Of a DNA stretch of 64,000 nt, positions 1-9,173 are shown in pieces. The stretch is from Klebsiella sp. RIT-PI-d (GTDB lineage Bacteria; Pseudomonadota; Gammaproteobacteria; Enterobacterales; Enterobacteriaceae). The DNA is taken from the NCBI RefSeq assembly GCF_001187865.1, contig NZ_LGIT01000009.1:558001-622000 (forward strand), given 5' to 3'. Each line of letters opens with the position of its first letter. Position 1 is the first letter of the stretch. The notes under the pieces were generated by a model. The model did no database searches, had not been told where the DNA came from, and saw only the letters and a program-made list of their open reading frames with translations. The translations under genes were made by a program, and so were the position numbers.

Positions 1-47
1 ATCGTTTATCGCACAAATTATTTAGCGTCAGCCCCGTTGTTCCCGGC

Positions 48-53
48 TATAAT
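48..53 (+). promoter_or_regulatory. Candidate -10 element of the mdfA promoter
   Basis: A perfect TATAAT lies about 60 bp before the mdfA start codon. The -35 position 17 bp upstream (25-30, GCGTCA) matches the consensus poorly, so the promoter may need an activator or may lie elsewhere. This call is based on sequence only. Confidence 0.45.
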
Positions 54-113
54 TCGTCTCGCTTCATATGCATTTTGCCAACGTTACGTCACTTTTCGTC
101 ATTAAGAGATTTC

Positions 114-1340
114 ATGCAAAACCGTTTATCTTCCGGCAAACGCCTGGGTCGTCAGGCCTTGTTGTTTCCGTTGTGCCTTGTCCTTTACGAATTCGCGACC
201 TATATCGCCAACGATATGATCCAGCCTGGAATGCTGGCAGTTGTTGAAGAATATCGGGTCGGCATTGAGTGGGTGCCTACCTCAATGACTGCCTATCTGG
301 CGGGGGGGATGTTTTTACAGTGGCTGCTGGGGCCGCTGTCCGACCGTATTGGCCGTCGCCCGGTGATGCTAACCGGCGTGGTGTGGTTTATTGTGACCTG
401 CCTCGCGACGCTGCTGGCACAGACCATTGAACAGTTCACCGTACTGCGATTTTTACAGGGCATCAGCCTGTGCTTTATTGGCGCGGTCGGGTATGCCGCC
501 ATTCAGGAATCCTATGAAGAGGCGGTATGTATCAAGATCACCGCCCTGATGGCGAACGTGGCGCTGATTGCCCCGCTGCTTGGCCCGCTGGTCGGCGCAG
601 CGTGGGTGCATTTTGCGCCCTGGGAGACCATGTTTGTACTGTTTGCCGTGCTTGCCGCGATCGCTTTTTTTGGCTTACAGCGCGCGATGCCGGAAACTGC
701 CACCCGGCTGGGTGAAAGGCTCTCGTTAGCCGAGCTGGGGCGGGATTATAAACAGGTGCTTAAAAACGTGCGCTTTGTCGCCGGTGCGCTGGGTATAGGC
801 TTTGTCAGTCTGCCGCTGCTGGCGTGGATTGCGCAGTCGCCGGTCATTATTATCAGCGGTGAACATGCTACCAGCTATGAATATGGTCTGCTGCAAATTC
901 CCATTTTTGGCGCGTTGATCATGGGCAATCTGGTGCTGGCGCGGCTGACCTCGCGACGTACCGTCCGCTCGCTGATTATTGCCGGCAGCTGGCCGATTAT
1001 TGGCGGACTGTTGCTGGCTGCGGCGGCAACGGTCGTTTCAGGTCATGCTTATCAGTGGATGACAATTGGCCTGAGCCTGTATGCTTTCGGTATCGGGCTG
1101 GCTAACGCGGGGCTGGTGCGACTCACCCTGTTTGCCAGCGACGTCAGCAAAGGCACGGTATCGGCAGCGATGGGAATGCTGCAAATGCTGATTTTTACAG
1201 TCGGTATTGAGTTGAGTAAACATGCGTATTTGCTGGGAGGCAACGGCCTGTTTAGCCTCTTTAACCTGGCGAGCGGCGTACTGTATATTGGCCTGGTCAT
1301 TATTTTTTTGAAAAATAAGAGCGTCGGGAATTCGCAATAA
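114..1340 (+). CDS. mdfA: Multidrug/cation-proton antiporter MdfA (MFS)
   Basis: This is an inner-membrane drug/proton antiporter of the major facilitator superfamily with 12 predicted membrane segments. It is known to export cationic and neutral drugs such as chloramphenicol and to give alkali tolerance. The 408-residue protein starting at MQNRLSSG matches E. coli MdfA closely. It keeps the membrane-embedded acidic residues E26 and D34 ([12 protein letters not shown]), the loop motif SDRIGRRP and the antiporter motif around RFLQGISL. An in-frame ATG 39 bp upstream would add 13 residues; the internal ATG was chosen because it fits the homologue. The next gene is convergent. Confidence 0.96.
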   Translation: MQNRLSSGKRLGRQALLFPLCLVLYEFATYIANDMIQPGMLAVVEEYRVGIEWVPTSMTAYLAGGMFLQWLLGPLSDRIGRRPVMLTGVVWFIVTCLATLLAQTIEQFTVLRFLQGISLCFIGAVGYAAIQESYEEAVCIKITALMANVALIAPLLGPLVGAAWVHFAPWETMFVLFAVLAAIAFFGLQRAMPETATRLGERLSLAELGRDYKQVLKNVRFVAGALGIGFVSLPLLAWIAQSPVIIISGEHATSYEYGLLQIPIFGALIMGNLVLARLTSRRTVRSLIIAGSWPIIGGLLLAAAATVVSGHAYQWMTIGLSLYAFGIGLANAGLVRLTLFASDVSKGTVSAAMGMLQMLIFTVGIELSKHAYLLGGNGLFSLFNLASGVLYIGLVIIFLKNKSVGNSQ

Positions 1341-1350
1341 TTGGCCTTTG

Positions 1351-1376
1351 ACCGGGTGACGTCGATGCCACCCGGT
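1351..1376. terminator. Hairpin between convergent mdfA and ybjI
   Basis: An 8-bp perfect inverted repeat (ACCGGGTG at 1351-1358 and CACCCGGT at 1369-1376) with a 10-nt loop fills the 47-bp gap between the converging genes. Neither side has a real T run, so it may be a weak bidirectional terminator or an mRNA 3'-end stabiliser. Confidence 0.5.
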
Positions 1377-1387
1377 TAAGACCCGCG

Positions 1388-2203
1388 TTAATTAAACGGC
1401 GCGTCACCATTCAGCACATTATCAATAATTGCCAGTACACCTTCATCATTATTTAACGGCGCGTCGAATCGGGCGACGGCTTTTACGGCCGGGGATGCAT
1501 TGGACATAGCAAAGCTGAATTTTGCCTGGCGCAGCATTTCAATGTCGTTGCCACTGTCGCCAAAGGCAACCACTTCGCTGTCATCGATACCCCAGCGCTC
1601 CTGGAGTATCCGCAAACCATTTGCTTTATGCACTCCGGGAATAATTAAATCGATACTGCCGTGGCCGGTCGTGACGGCAGTCATTCTGTCGCCGAGCGTC
1701 AGATGGAGTAATTCCTGCATCTCAGGTACCAGTGTGTCCGGAATATTTAGCCCGAACTTCAGGATGGTATCGTTGATATTATCGAAATTATCCACCTCCT
1801 CAAGGCGGTGATAATAGCGGGCGGCAAGCGCTTTAAAGGCGTCATCATACTGCCTGAGCGTATAGGCGCTGTTTTTACCGCAGGCAATAATTTCAATATT
1901 CGTCAGGGTATGCAGATGCTTAACCACGGCATCAAAGTGATCTTTAGAGAGGCTGCAGTTAAAAATGTCCTCCTGTGCATCCACCACCCAGCCGCCATTT
2001 TCGGCGACAAACGCAATTTCATCGGCAATCTCGGGGAAAAAAGAGATTAGCTGATAATACTGGTTGCCGCTGGCGACCACAAAACGGATCCCCTGCTGTT
2101 TCATACGCTGATACTGCGCCAGAAAACGCGGGCGGTTATAGATTTTTGCATCACTAAGAAAGGTGCCATCCATATCAACGGCGATAAGTTTAATGCTCAT
2201 CAT
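1388..2203 (-). CDS. ybjI: HAD-family sugar/FMN phosphatase YbjI (Cof type)
   Basis: This is a cytoplasmic haloacid-dehalogenase phosphatase of the Cof subfamily. E. coli YbjI hydrolyses small phosphorylated metabolites such as FMN and sugar phosphates in vitro, and its physiological substrate is unsettled. The N-terminal motif DMDGT (nucleophile D10, general acid D12), the ASGN segment (motif II) and the C-terminal GDSGNDIEM (motif IV) are all present, with a cap domain between. The 271 residues match the family length. Its ATG overlaps the ybjJ stop codon as ATGA, so the two are co-transcribed. A second ATG one codon later is equally usable. Confidence 0.93.
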   Translation of the reverse strand: MMSIKLIAVDMDGTFLSDAKIYNRPRFLAQYQRMKQQGIRFVVASGNQYYQLISFFPEIADEIAFVAENGGWVVDAQEDIFNCSLSKDHFDAVVKHLHTLTNIEIIACGKNSAYTLRQYDDAFKALAARYYHRLEEVDNFDNINDTILKFGLNIPDTLVPEMQELLHLTLGDRMTAVTTGHGSIDLIIPGVHKANGLRILQERWGIDDSEVVAFGDSGNDIEMLRQAKFSFAMSNASPAVKAVARFDAPLNNDEGVLAIIDNVLNGDAPFN

Positions 2204-3393
2204 TGACTCTCCATAGCAAGGGAAGGTGCGGGTTTAGCCACCGCTTTAGCCACCAGGGCGGCAATCAGTACCAGACTGAGCACCACGATCATTGCGCTGC
2301 GCAGGCCATAATGTTCGCCGAGAAAACCGAGCAGCGGCGGCCCGACGAGGAACGCCAGATAGCCGGTAATAGCCACCACGCTGACCCGCGTCGACGCGTC
2401 CGGACCGGTGTCACTGGCGGCAGAGATGGTAAGCGGGAAGCCCAGCGATGCGCCCAGCCCCCACAGGATCACCGACACGCCTGCCACCCAGGCGCTGTCG
2501 ACAAAGATGATCAGCGCAATACCCAGCGCGCCCATGATTGCACTGGCCCGCACCACGGCAACCCGGCTATAACGGTCAATGAAAAAGCCGCCGGTAAAGC
2601 GTCCCACCGTCATGCCCAGCGTAAATCCGGCATAAATCAGCGAGCCTGAAGTAGGGCTGAATCCATGACCGTCGACCATCAGAAGCGGCAGCCAGTCGTT
2701 GGCCGAGCCTTCGGCAAAGGCCATCGCGAGGACGATAACGCCAATCAACAACAGCTGAATGTCGCGATAAAACGGTAAGCCTTTCTCGCGCGAGACTGCG
2801 GTTTCCGCGCTGTTTTTACCGTTACCTTCGGGAATGGCTTTAATGGCAATGGCAACAGGCAGTATGGCGAATAGCGCAGCGATCAGAAGATGAAGGCTCG
2901 CCGTCACCTCAAAACGGGTCAGCATCATGCCGACGCCCGCACCTGCCAGCGTGCCGAAACTGTAAAAACCGTGCATCATCGGCAGCACGGTTTTATTGAT
3001 TTCCCGCTCAACCGTTGCACCTTCAATATTTATGGCGACTTCCGCCGCACCAAAGCTGCCGCCAAAAATAGCCAGCCCAAACGCAAAGCAGAATGCCGAT
3101 GAGAGCCACAGTGCACCGCTCATTACCAGCATTCCCAGTACCGCACTGAACATGGTGGCACGGATCACTTTTCGCGTACCAAAACGCTTCACCAGCCAGG
3201 CAGAGGATAAAACGCCGCTCATGGAGCCGATAGAAAGTCCGAACAGCACCGCCCCCATCTCGGCGGTCGACACCGATAAAATATCGCGGATTGCCGGCGT
3301 GCGCGTAGCCCAGGAAGCCATTAACAGGCCCGGAATAAAGAAGAATGTAAAAAGAGCCCAGGTGCGTAATTGCAGGGCTTTGCGAGGCGTCAT
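2200..3393 (-). CDS. ybjJ: MFS transporter YbjJ, substrate unknown
   Basis: This 397-residue protein has about 12 hydrophobic segments and belongs to the major facilitator superfamily. The first part reads like E. coli YbjJ ([20 protein letters not shown], then [12 protein letters not shown]), and the conserved [22 protein letters not shown] segment lies near the middle. The substrate is not established. The gene forms an operon with ybjI (4-bp overlap) and is divergent from rcdA. Their 93-bp shared promoter region carries a perfect palindrome that may be the RcdA operator. Confidence 0.92.
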   Translation of the reverse strand: MTPRKALQLRTWALFTFFFIPGLLMASWATRTPAIRDILSVSTAEMGAVLFGLSIGSMSGVLSSAWLVKRFGTRKVIRATMFSAVLGMLVMSGALWLSSAFCFAFGLAIFGGSFGAAEVAINIEGATVEREINKTVLPMMHGFYSFGTLAGAGVGMMLTRFEVTASLHLLIAALFAILPVAIAIKAIPEGNGKNSAETAVSREKGLPFYRDIQLLLIGVIVLAMAFAEGSANDWLPLLMVDGHGFSPTSGSLIYAGFTLGMTVGRFTGGFFIDRYSRVAVVRASAIMGALGIALIIFVDSAWVAGVSVILWGLGASLGFPLTISAASDTGPDASTRVSVVAITGYLAFLVGPPLLGFLGEHYGLRSAMIVVLSLVLIAALVAKAVAKPAPSLAMESQ

Positions 3394-3447
3394 AGCTATT
3401 TTTCCCTATCGGCTAATCATGTCAATGAAGACAACACTAGCAACACC

Positions 3448-3463
3448 GTGTACATTTGTACAC
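3448..3463. promoter_or_regulatory. Palindromic operator candidate between ybjJ and rcdA
   Basis: A perfect inverted repeat, GTGTACA-TT-TGTACAC, sits 24 bp before the rcdA start in the divergent ybjJ/rcdA gap. TetR-family genes commonly carry such operators next to themselves, so self-regulation by RcdA is the natural inference. No binding has been shown here. Confidence 0.55.
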
Positions 3464-3486
3464 AAATCCGGACATGAGGAATTCTA

Positions 3487-4044
3487 ATGGTTCGCCCGCC
3501 CAACGATCCACAGCGTCGGGAGAAAATCCTTCAGGCGACGCTTGAAACTATCGCTATCCACGGTATTAGCGCGGTCACACACCGGAAAATTGCCCACTGC
3601 GCTGGCGTCCCGCTGGGATCGCTGACTTACTATTTCACCAGCCTTGATGCGCTTCTGGAAGAAGCATTCAGCGGGTTTACCGAACAGATGTCGGTTCAGT
3701 ATCTGGCATTTTTTCAGGATGTGCAGGATCGCAACGAGGCCGCTGAGGCGGTCACTGAACTGATCTTCAGCGCCCAAATGACCACGGTCAGAAATATGGA
3801 GCTGATGTATCAGCTCTATGCCTTTATGAGTAAAAAACCGGTGTTGAAAGGCGTGATGCAAAACTGGATGCGCCGTAGCCAGCATACCCTCGAATCCTGG
3901 TTCGATCCGGTCACTGCCCGGGCGCTGGATGCGTTTATCGAAGGAATGACGCTGCATTTTGTGGTTGACCGCCAGCCGCTGACGCGCGATGAAATCCGCC
4001 GTATGGTGGCGAGAATTGCGGGGGAGGGGGATTTCAGGCAATAA
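3487..4044 (+). CDS. rcdA: TetR-family transcriptional regulator RcdA
   Basis: This is a 185-residue TetR-type repressor/activator, called YbjK or RcdA in E. coli, where it acts on csgD (biofilm) and stress genes. The N-terminal helix-turn-helix is visible at about residues 25-60 ([20 protein letters not shown] followed by LTYYF). The rest is a helical ligand/dimer domain. The ATG follows a GAGGAATTCTA ribosome binding region. The stop codon overlaps the last bases of the rybB terminator on the opposite strand by 2 bp, so rcdA and rybB transcripts converge. Confidence 0.92.
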   Translation: MVRPPNDPQRREKILQATLETIAIHGISAVTHRKIAHCAGVPLGSLTYYFTSLDALLEEAFSGFTEQMSVQYLAFFQDVQDRNEAAEAVTELIFSAQMTTVRNMELMYQLYAFMSKKPVLKGVMQNWMRRSQHTLESWFDPVTARALDAFIEGMTLHFVVDRQPLTRDEIRRMVARIAGEGDFRQ

Positions 4045-4121
4045 AAAACCCATCAACCTTGAACCAAAACGGCGGGGTTGATGGGCTCCACAAATTGGGG
4101 ACATCAAAGAAAAGCAGTGGC
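4043..4121 (-). ncRNA. rybB: RybB, sigma-E-dependent Hfq-binding small RNA
   Basis: RybB is a 79-nt trans-acting sRNA that, with Hfq, represses many outer-membrane protein mRNAs during envelope stress. The minus strand begins with the conserved seed GCCACTGCTTTTC and ends in a terminator stem (AACCCATC type, with GTTGATGGG) followed by six Ts. The length of 79 nt from the predicted 5' end at 4121 to the end of the T run equals the E. coli and Salmonella RNA. Two loop positions differ from the K-12 sequence as I recall it. It lies between rcdA and ybjL, as in E. coli. Confidence 0.95.
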
Positions 4122-4126
4122 ACTAA

Positions 4127-4154
4127 TTATGACTCCCGCCCGACGGAAAAGTTC
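4127..4154 (-). promoter_or_regulatory. Sigma-E promoter of rybB
   Basis: On the minus strand GAACTT (4154-4149) is followed after 16 bp by TCATAA (4132-4127), and the expected start G at 4121 lies 5 bp further. This fits the sigma-E pattern (GGAACTT, about 16 bp, TCtgA-like) and the known control of rybB by envelope stress. Confidence 0.8.
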
Positions 4155-4197
4155 GCAGGGGTTGCAAATAATTTTCACTCCCCCCTGAACTTCAGTT

Positions 4198-5883
4198 TTA
4201 TCCGAAGCCGGGCCAGATCACGATGATCAGTGTGCCTGCCAGGGTGAGCAGGACGTTAGCAATCGCGTAGGTGCCGGCATAGCCCAGCGCCGGAATGTTA
4301 CTGCGTGCCGTGTCGCTGATGATTTCCATCGCCGGGGCGCAGGTCCGCGCGCCCATCATCGCGCCAAAAAGCATCGCCCGGTTCATGCGCAGGACGTAAG
4401 CGCCAAACAGAAAGCAGATGACCACCGGCAGCAGACTGACTACCAGCCCGGCAATCAGCATTTGGCCGCCCACCGCGCCAAGACCGTGGCCAATCCCGCT
4501 CCCCGCGCTCAGGCCGACGCCAGCCATAAATACCATCAGGCCGAACTCTTTTACCATTGTCAGCGCCCCCTGGGGGATATAACCAAAGGTCGGATGGTTG
4601 GCGCGCAAAAATCCAAGCATGATACCGGCAAATAGCAGGCCAGCGGCGTTACCGACGCCAAAACTGAACGAACTGAACTGGAAGGTGATCATGCCGATCA
4701 TCAGGCCAACAACAAAAAACGAGCAGAAAGCCAGCAGGTCGGTGACCTGGCTATGAATAGAGACAAAGCCAATACGATCGGCAACGGTTTTCACGCGTCG
4801 TGCATCGCCGCTCACTTGCAGTACGTCGCCTTTATTGAGCACCACATTATCGTCAATAGGCATTTCAATCTGGCTGCGGATCACCCGGTTGAGGAAACAG
4901 CCGTGATCGGTCAGTTTTAGCTGTGCCAGCCGACGACCGACGGCATTGTGATTTTTAACCACAATCTCTTCGGTCACAATACGCATGTCGAGCAAGTCGC
5001 GGTCGAAAACCTCTTTACCATTACGAAAGCTGTGATCGAGCCGGGCGTGGGCATCGGGATAGCCTACCAGCGCAATTTCATCACCCACCTGTAAGACGGC
5101 ATCACCGTCAGGCGTTGCCAGAATACCGTTGCGACGGATGCGCTCAATGTAACAGCCTGTCTGGCGGTAAATCCCCAGCTCGCGCAGATTTTTGCCGTCG
5201 GCCCACTCCACCAGCTCCAGCCCGACGCGATAGGCCCGGATCACCGGCAGATAGACTTTACGATTTGCATCGGTATCCAGACCGCGCTCGCGGGCAATTT
5301 GCTGGGCACTGGTCTGTAAATCCTGATGCTGTAATTTTGGCAAATAGCGCGCCCCGAAAATCAGGCTGACCAGCCCAATTAAATAGGTAAGCGCATATCC
5401 CACGCTAAGGTTATCGAGAGCCTGGGCAAGTTGGCTACCCTGCATCCCCGAATGGCGGAGGGTATCGCCTGCACCAACCAACACAGGGGTAGACGTCATT
5501 GAGCCTGCCAGCATACCGGCCGTCAGGCCGATATCCCAGCCGAACAGCTTGCCGAACCCCAGGGCAATCAGCAGAGCACTACCGACCATCACCAGGGCCA
5601 GCATTAAATAATTCTTTCCGTCGCGAAAAAAAATAGAGAAAAAATTAGGCCCGGCTTCCACACCGACACAAAAAATAAACAGCATAAATCCCAGATTTAA
5701 TGCATCTGTGTTAATGCTGAAGTGTTGCTGTCCCAGTAATAGCGAAACAACTAAAACGCCAATGGAATTACCGAGTTGTATTGAACCAAGGCGTAATTTA
5801 CCGAGGCACAGACCCAGAGCAAGTACAACAAATAATAACAGGATGTAATTCCCATTTAACAATTCTGCGACGTTTATATTCAC
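4198..5883 (-). CDS. ybjL: Putative transport protein YbjL (AAE family)
   Basis: This 561-residue inner-membrane protein belongs to the aspartate:alanine exchanger (AAE) family, the same length as E. coli YbjL. Two blocks of about five membrane helices (roughly residues 1-185 and 380-561) flank two cytosolic RCK-C/TrkA-C domains around residues 200-375. Those domains contain GDEIALVG and [10 protein letters not shown], the usual ligand-binding beta folds. The substrate is unknown. The gene stands alone on the minus strand and is divergent from ybjM. Confidence 0.92.
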   Translation of the reverse strand: MNINVAELLNGNYILLLFVVLALGLCLGKLRLGSIQLGNSIGVLVVSLLLGQQHFSINTDALNLGFMLFIFCVGVEAGPNFFSIFFRDGKNYLMLALVMVGSALLIALGFGKLFGWDIGLTAGMLAGSMTSTPVLVGAGDTLRHSGMQGSQLAQALDNLSVGYALTYLIGLVSLIFGARYLPKLQHQDLQTSAQQIARERGLDTDANRKVYLPVIRAYRVGLELVEWADGKNLRELGIYRQTGCYIERIRRNGILATPDGDAVLQVGDEIALVGYPDAHARLDHSFRNGKEVFDRDLLDMRIVTEEIVVKNHNAVGRRLAQLKLTDHGCFLNRVIRSQIEMPIDDNVVLNKGDVLQVSGDARRVKTVADRIGFVSIHSQVTDLLAFCSFFVVGLMIGMITFQFSSFSFGVGNAAGLLFAGIMLGFLRANHPTFGYIPQGALTMVKEFGLMVFMAGVGLSAGSGIGHGLGAVGGQMLIAGLVVSLLPVVICFLFGAYVLRMNRAMLFGAMMGARTCAPAMEIISDTARSNIPALGYAGTYAIANVLLTLAGTLIIVIWPGFG

Positions 5884-5987
5884 GGAAGCTAACTTCTTGT
5901 TTACGAGTAACTTGTTGAAAGAGATAGTATTTTGGGCTACTGTTTTGACGCGGACTTAAAAGACCATTAACGGCGATCCGCGCTGCT

Positions 5988-6074
5988 TATAATCATAAAA
6001 CAGGTCGTTAGTTTAATCGTTCCTGAATGCAACGGCTAGTAAGAATCGTGAGTGCTCGCAGGAGTACTTTTTTT
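5988..6074 (+). ncRNA. Candidate short transcript or ybjM leader RNA
   Basis: A perfect TATAAT (5988-5993) is followed about 55 bp later by a strong Rho-independent terminator (stem 6051-6068, T run to 6074) on the same strand, with no credible reading frame between. This predicts an RNA of roughly 75 nt starting near 6000. It could be a free sRNA or an attenuated leader of ybjM, whose start is 88 bp further on. The -35 match is poor, which lowers confidence. I do not recognise a known sRNA in it. Confidence 0.4.
6051..6074 (+). terminator. Rho-independent terminator upstream of ybjM
   Basis: AGTGCTC (6051-6057) pairs with GAGTACT (6062-6068) through seven base pairs, one of them G-U, with a GCAG tetraloop. 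A run of seven Ts (6068-6074) follows. Its direction is toward ybjM, but no annotated gene precedes it on that strand. Confidence 0.7.
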
Positions 6075-6161
6075 GGCAGGGAATGCTGTAATGCTTTATC
6101 AGACTGGGTGCCTGTAAAGGTTAAAAGTGGGTTCGATAGAGAATGTGTCAGGAGGAACCTT

Positions 6162-6530
6162 TTGAAGTCTGAACGGGGTTGGGCCGGCGTTGTCTGCTGT
6201 TTTTTACTTTTTATTATCGTGTATCTTGGTTTATCTATGAAAATGCAGGGTGCATTTCGCACGTCCGGTAATCCGGAACTGGGTCTGCTGTTTTTCATTC
6301 TGCCGGGTGCGGTGGCCAGCTTCTTGTCCTCCCGTCGGCGCGTGCTACGTCCTTTGCTGGGAGCGATACTGGCGGCTCCACTGTGTCTGGTGGTAATGCG
6401 TCTGTTTTTTACGTCTTATCGTTCCGTCTGGCAGGAACTGGCATGGTTGTTCAGTGCTGTATTCTGGTGTGCGCTGGGTGCACTGTGCTTTTTGTTCATC
6501 AGTTCTTTGCTGGAAGGTAAACGAAGATAG
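6162..6530 (+). CDS. ybjM: Small inner-membrane protein YbjM (TTG start)
   Basis: This hydrophobic protein of about 122 residues has three to four predicted membrane segments and resembles E. coli YbjM (shared LGLLFFILPGAVASF and FWCALGALCFLFISS). Its function is unknown. The start is set at TTG (6162) because AGGAGG ends 6 bp before it and because the homologue begins MKHKQRWAG, aligning with this frame's KSERGWAG. An upstream ATG at 6027 would run through the terminator at 6051-6074 and is rejected. grxA and ybjC, which follow in E. coli, are absent. Confidence 0.85.
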   Translation: MKSERGWAGVVCCFLLFIIVYLGLSMKMQGAFRTSGNPELGLLFFILPGAVASFLSSRRRVLRPLLGAILAAPLCLVVMRLFFTSYRSVWQELAWLFSAVFWCALGALCFLFISSLLEGKRR

Positions 6531-6568
6531 CGCTCTTGTATGCTAACTACTGACGGGAAGTTATGCCC

Positions 6569-6574
6569 TATACT
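6569..6574 (+). promoter_or_regulatory. Candidate -10 element for nfsA-rimK-ybjN
   Basis: TATACT lies 70 bp before nfsA within the 113-bp gap after ybjM. No good -35 is seen, which would suit an activator-dependent promoter; E. coli nfsA is induced through SoxS/MarA. The assignment is tentative. Confidence 0.35.
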
Positions 6575-6643
6575 GGTATCGCTCCCCGCCGGTAGCAAGG
6601 CGAGGACGCAATTATCTTTTTTTAAGCCAGACAGGAAAATGTA

Positions 6644-7366
6644 ATGACGCCGACTATCGATCTTCTGCGTAGCCATCGCTCAATTCGCCATTTCACCGAT
6701 CGCCCTATCTCTGATGAGCAGCGCCACGCGATTATTGCCAGCGCCCAGTCGGCCTCCAGCTCCAGTTTTTTACAATGCAGTTCTATTGTGCGGATAACGG
6801 ATCCGCAGATGCGTGCCGCCCTGGTGACGCTGACGGGAGGTCAACAGCACGTCGCAGACGCTGCTGAATTTTGGGTATTTTGTGCCGACTTCAATCGTAA
6901 CCTGCAAATCTGTCCGGATGCCCAGCTTGGGCTGGCGGAACAGCTTCTGCTGGGCGCGGTTGATACCGCAATGCTCGGACAAAATGCCATGACCGCAGCA
7001 GAGTCCCTGGGGCTGGGCGGCGTATACATTGGTGGCATTCGTAACAGCATTGAAGCGGTAACCGAATTACTCCAGCTGCCAAAATACGTGCTGCCGTTGT
7101 TCGGCCTGTGCCTCGGCTGGCCTGCGGACGATCCGGATGTTAAACCGCGGATGCCCGAAGCTATGCTGGTTCATGAAAATCATTATCAGCCGCTGGATAC
7201 ATCCGTTCTGGCAGACTATGACGAGGAACTGGCCAATTATTATCTCAATCGTGACAGCAACACGCGCCGCGATACCTGGAGCGATCATATTCGTCGCACC
7301 ATCATTAAAGAGAGCCGCCCGTTTATCCTTGATTATTTGCATAAACAGGGATGGGCAACCCGCTAA
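6644..7366 (+). CDS. nfsA: Oxygen-insensitive NADPH nitroreductase NfsA
   Basis: This cytoplasmic FMN flavoprotein catalyses two-electron, NADPH-dependent reduction of nitroaromatics and quinones. Loss of it gives nitrofuran resistance. The 240 residues equal E. coli NfsA in length. The nitroreductase fold is recognisable from the N-terminal LLRSHRSIRHFTDRPI segment, SASSSSFLQCSSIVRI and the ESLGLGGVYIGGIRN segment. It leads a likely operon with rimK (49 bp downstream) and ybjN. In E. coli ybjC precedes it, but here it has its own promoter region directly after ybjM. Confidence 0.96.
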   Translation: MTPTIDLLRSHRSIRHFTDRPISDEQRHAIIASAQSASSSSFLQCSSIVRITDPQMRAALVTLTGGQQHVADAAEFWVFCADFNRNLQICPDAQLGLAEQLLLGAVDTAMLGQNAMTAAESLGLGGVYIGGIRNSIEAVTELLQLPKYVLPLFGLCLGWPADDPDVKPRMPEAMLVHENHYQPLDTSVLADYDEELANYYLNRDSNTRRDTWSDHIRRTIIKESRPFILDYLHKQGWATR

Positions 7367-7415
7367 GAATCGGTATGATACGACGGATTTTCAGGTTTTC
7401 TCAGAGAGGTAAAGG

Positions 7416-8318
7416 GTGAAGATTGCCATTTTGTCCCGGGACGGAACGCTCTATTCCTGTAAACGTCTGCGCGACGCTGCCGTACAGCGTGGGCATAGCG
7501 TTGATATTCTCGACCCGCTCTCCTGCTATATGAATATCAATCCGTCGGTATCCTCTATTCACTATAAAGGCCGTCAGCTGCCGCATTTTGATGCGGTTAT
7601 ACCGCGCATCGGATCGGCCATTACTTTTTACGGTACGGCGGCGCTGCGGCAGTTTGAGCTGCTTGGCAGTTTCCCGCTAAATGAATCGGTTGCCATTGCC
7701 CGCGCGCGCGACAAGCTACGTTCAATGCAGTTACTGGCACGGAAGGGGATTGATTTGCCGCTGACCGGTATGGCGCATTCGCCGGACGATACCAGTGATT
7801 TAATCGACATGGTAGGCGGTGCGCCGCTGGTGGTTAAACTGGTTGAGGGTACGCAGGGTATTGGTGTGGTACTGGCAGAAACGCGTCAGGCAGCGGAAAG
7901 CGTTATTGATGCCTTTCGCGGCCTGAATGCGCATATCCTGGTTCAGGAATATATCGCCGAAGCCAGAGGACGTGATATTCGCTGTCTGGTGGTCGGGGAT
8001 AAGGTGGTAGCGGCAATCGAGCGTTGTGCGAAAGAGGGCGATTTTCGCTCCAACCTCCACCGGGGGGGAGTGGCAAGCGTCGCGGTTATTAGCGAGCGTG
8101 AACGCCTGATTGCGATTACGGCGGCCCAGACGCTGGGGCTTGACGTGGCCGGTGTTGATATCCTGCGCGCCAGTCGCGGACCGCTGGTGATGGAAGTTAA
8201 CGCCTCTCCAGGTCTGGAAGGCATTGAGAAAACCACCGGTATTGATATCGCATCCCACATGATCCAGTGGATCGAGTGCCAGGCAACACCGGAATATTGC
8301 CTGAAAATTGGTGGTTGA
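7416..8318 (+). CDS. rimK: Ribosomal protein S6--L-glutamate ligase RimK
   Basis: This ATP-grasp ligase adds glutamate residues to the C-terminus of ribosomal protein S6 and can also make poly-alpha-glutamate. It has 300 residues with an N-terminal preATP-grasp domain (MKIAILSRD) and a central ATP-grasp core ([17 protein letters not shown]). The metal/ATP site [16 protein letters not shown] lies near the C-terminus. It starts with GTG preceded by AGAGAGG, as in E. coli. It lies between nfsA and ybjN in one transcription direction. Confidence 0.96.
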   Translation: MKIAILSRDGTLYSCKRLRDAAVQRGHSVDILDPLSCYMNINPSVSSIHYKGRQLPHFDAVIPRIGSAITFYGTAALRQFELLGSFPLNESVAIARARDKLRSMQLLARKGIDLPLTGMAHSPDDTSDLIDMVGGAPLVVKLVEGTQGIGVVLAETRQAAESVIDAFRGLNAHILVQEYIAEARGRDIRCLVVGDKVVAAIERCAKEGDFRSNLHRGGVASVAVISERERLIAITAAQTLGLDVAGVDILRASRGPLVMEVNASPGLEGIEKTTGIDIASHMIQWIECQATPEYCLKIGG

Positions 8319-8404
8319 GCATTTTTACCGCGCATCATGGTATGCAGGCCGCTTTTTGCGTAAGCTATGGCGCGAGTATTTTAATTGATGAGGTTGTACG
8401 CACT

Positions 8405-8884
8405 ATGGATTCACTCGTTGTTCCGGGTCTGGATACGTTACGTCAATGGCTCGATGAACTGGGAATTAGCTTTTTCGAGTGTGATACTTGCCAGGCGTTG
8501 CACCTTCCCCATATGCAGAATTTTGACGGTATCTTTGACGCTAAGGTCGATATTATCGATGGCGTGATTCTGTTTTCGGCGCTGGCTGAGGTAAAGCCCT
8601 CCGCGCTGCTGCCGCTGGCCTGCGATCTGTCGGCGATTAATGCCAGCTCGCTTACCGTTAAGGCATTTCTGGATATTCAGGATGATAACCTGCCTAAGCT
8701 GGTCGTTTGCCAGTCGTTATCTGCCGCGGTCGGCGTAACTAAAGAGCAGTTTGCCTGGTTCCTTAGCCACGGCGAAGAGCAGATCTCTATGGTGATCCTC
8801 GAAGCGGGTGCTAATCAGCTACTCTTTACTGCTGAAGAAGAAGAAACGCCTAAAGAAGATGTCCGGTACCATTTTCTTCACTGA
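8405..8884 (+). CDS. ybjN: YbjN family stress-response protein
   Basis: This 159-residue cytosolic protein belongs to the YbjN family (E. coli YbjN has 158), linked to motility, biofilm and stress phenotypes by mechanisms not fully known. Conserved segments such as VVPGLDTLRQWLDELG, CQALHLPHMQNFDG and INASSLTVKAFLD are clear. The ATG at 8405 matches the homologue start (MTSLVVPG). A longer frame reaching back into rimK is not used. A hairpin follows 16 bp after the stop. Confidence 0.93.
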   Translation: MDSLVVPGLDTLRQWLDELGISFFECDTCQALHLPHMQNFDGIFDAKVDIIDGVILFSALAEVKPSALLPLACDLSAINASSLTVKAFLDIQDDNLPKLVVCQSLSAAVGVTKEQFAWFLSHGEEQISMVILEAGANQLLFTAEEEETPKEDVRYHFLH

Positions 8885-8900
8885 TCCTGTCTACCTATAG

Positions 8901-8939
8901 CGCAGTCGCCACCACCGCGGCTGCGTATCTCCCTTTTTT
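8901..8939 (+). terminator. ybjN terminator hairpin
   Basis: CGCAGTCGC (8901-8909) pairs with GCGGCTGCG (8917-8925) around a 7-nt loop, with one G-U pair. A pyrimidine-rich stretch ending in six Ts (8934-8939) follows at a slight distance, so termination may be partial. Confidence 0.6.
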
Positions 8940-9157
8940 ATTCTGCCTTTAACCTTCATTTAAAGAATTATTCACCGCCTTTCATCCTGTTTTGCCTTAT
9001 CTCATAAACAAAAACTGCATAAAAAATTGATAAATCGCATTTTTTAAGCTGGCCTATAGTCTCGTACTCTGGCTACAGTTATTCTTGCCGGGCCTGAAAT
9101 AGCAAGCAAGCTCCAGTCACAGAGCAGCTTCTTCTATTCTGCGTGGGTCGAGAAAAT

Positions 9158-9173
9158 ATGCACGATTTTTGCA
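9158..9173 (+). promoter_or_regulatory. Sigma-54-like promoter element of potF
   Basis: ATGCACG-N4-TTGCA has the spacing and most bases of the sigma-54 consensus TGGCACG-N4-TTGCA. The -12 GC is intact but one G of the critical -24 GG is replaced. E. coli potFGHI is known to respond to nitrogen limitation through NtrC, which supports the reading. The altered -24 makes it uncertain. Confidence 0.45.

Noticed and set aside
6027-6161. N-terminal extension of ybjM from an upstream ATG
   Set aside because: It crosses a strong intrinsic terminator, is not matched by the E. coli protein, and the TTG at 6162 has a near-perfect ribosome binding site.
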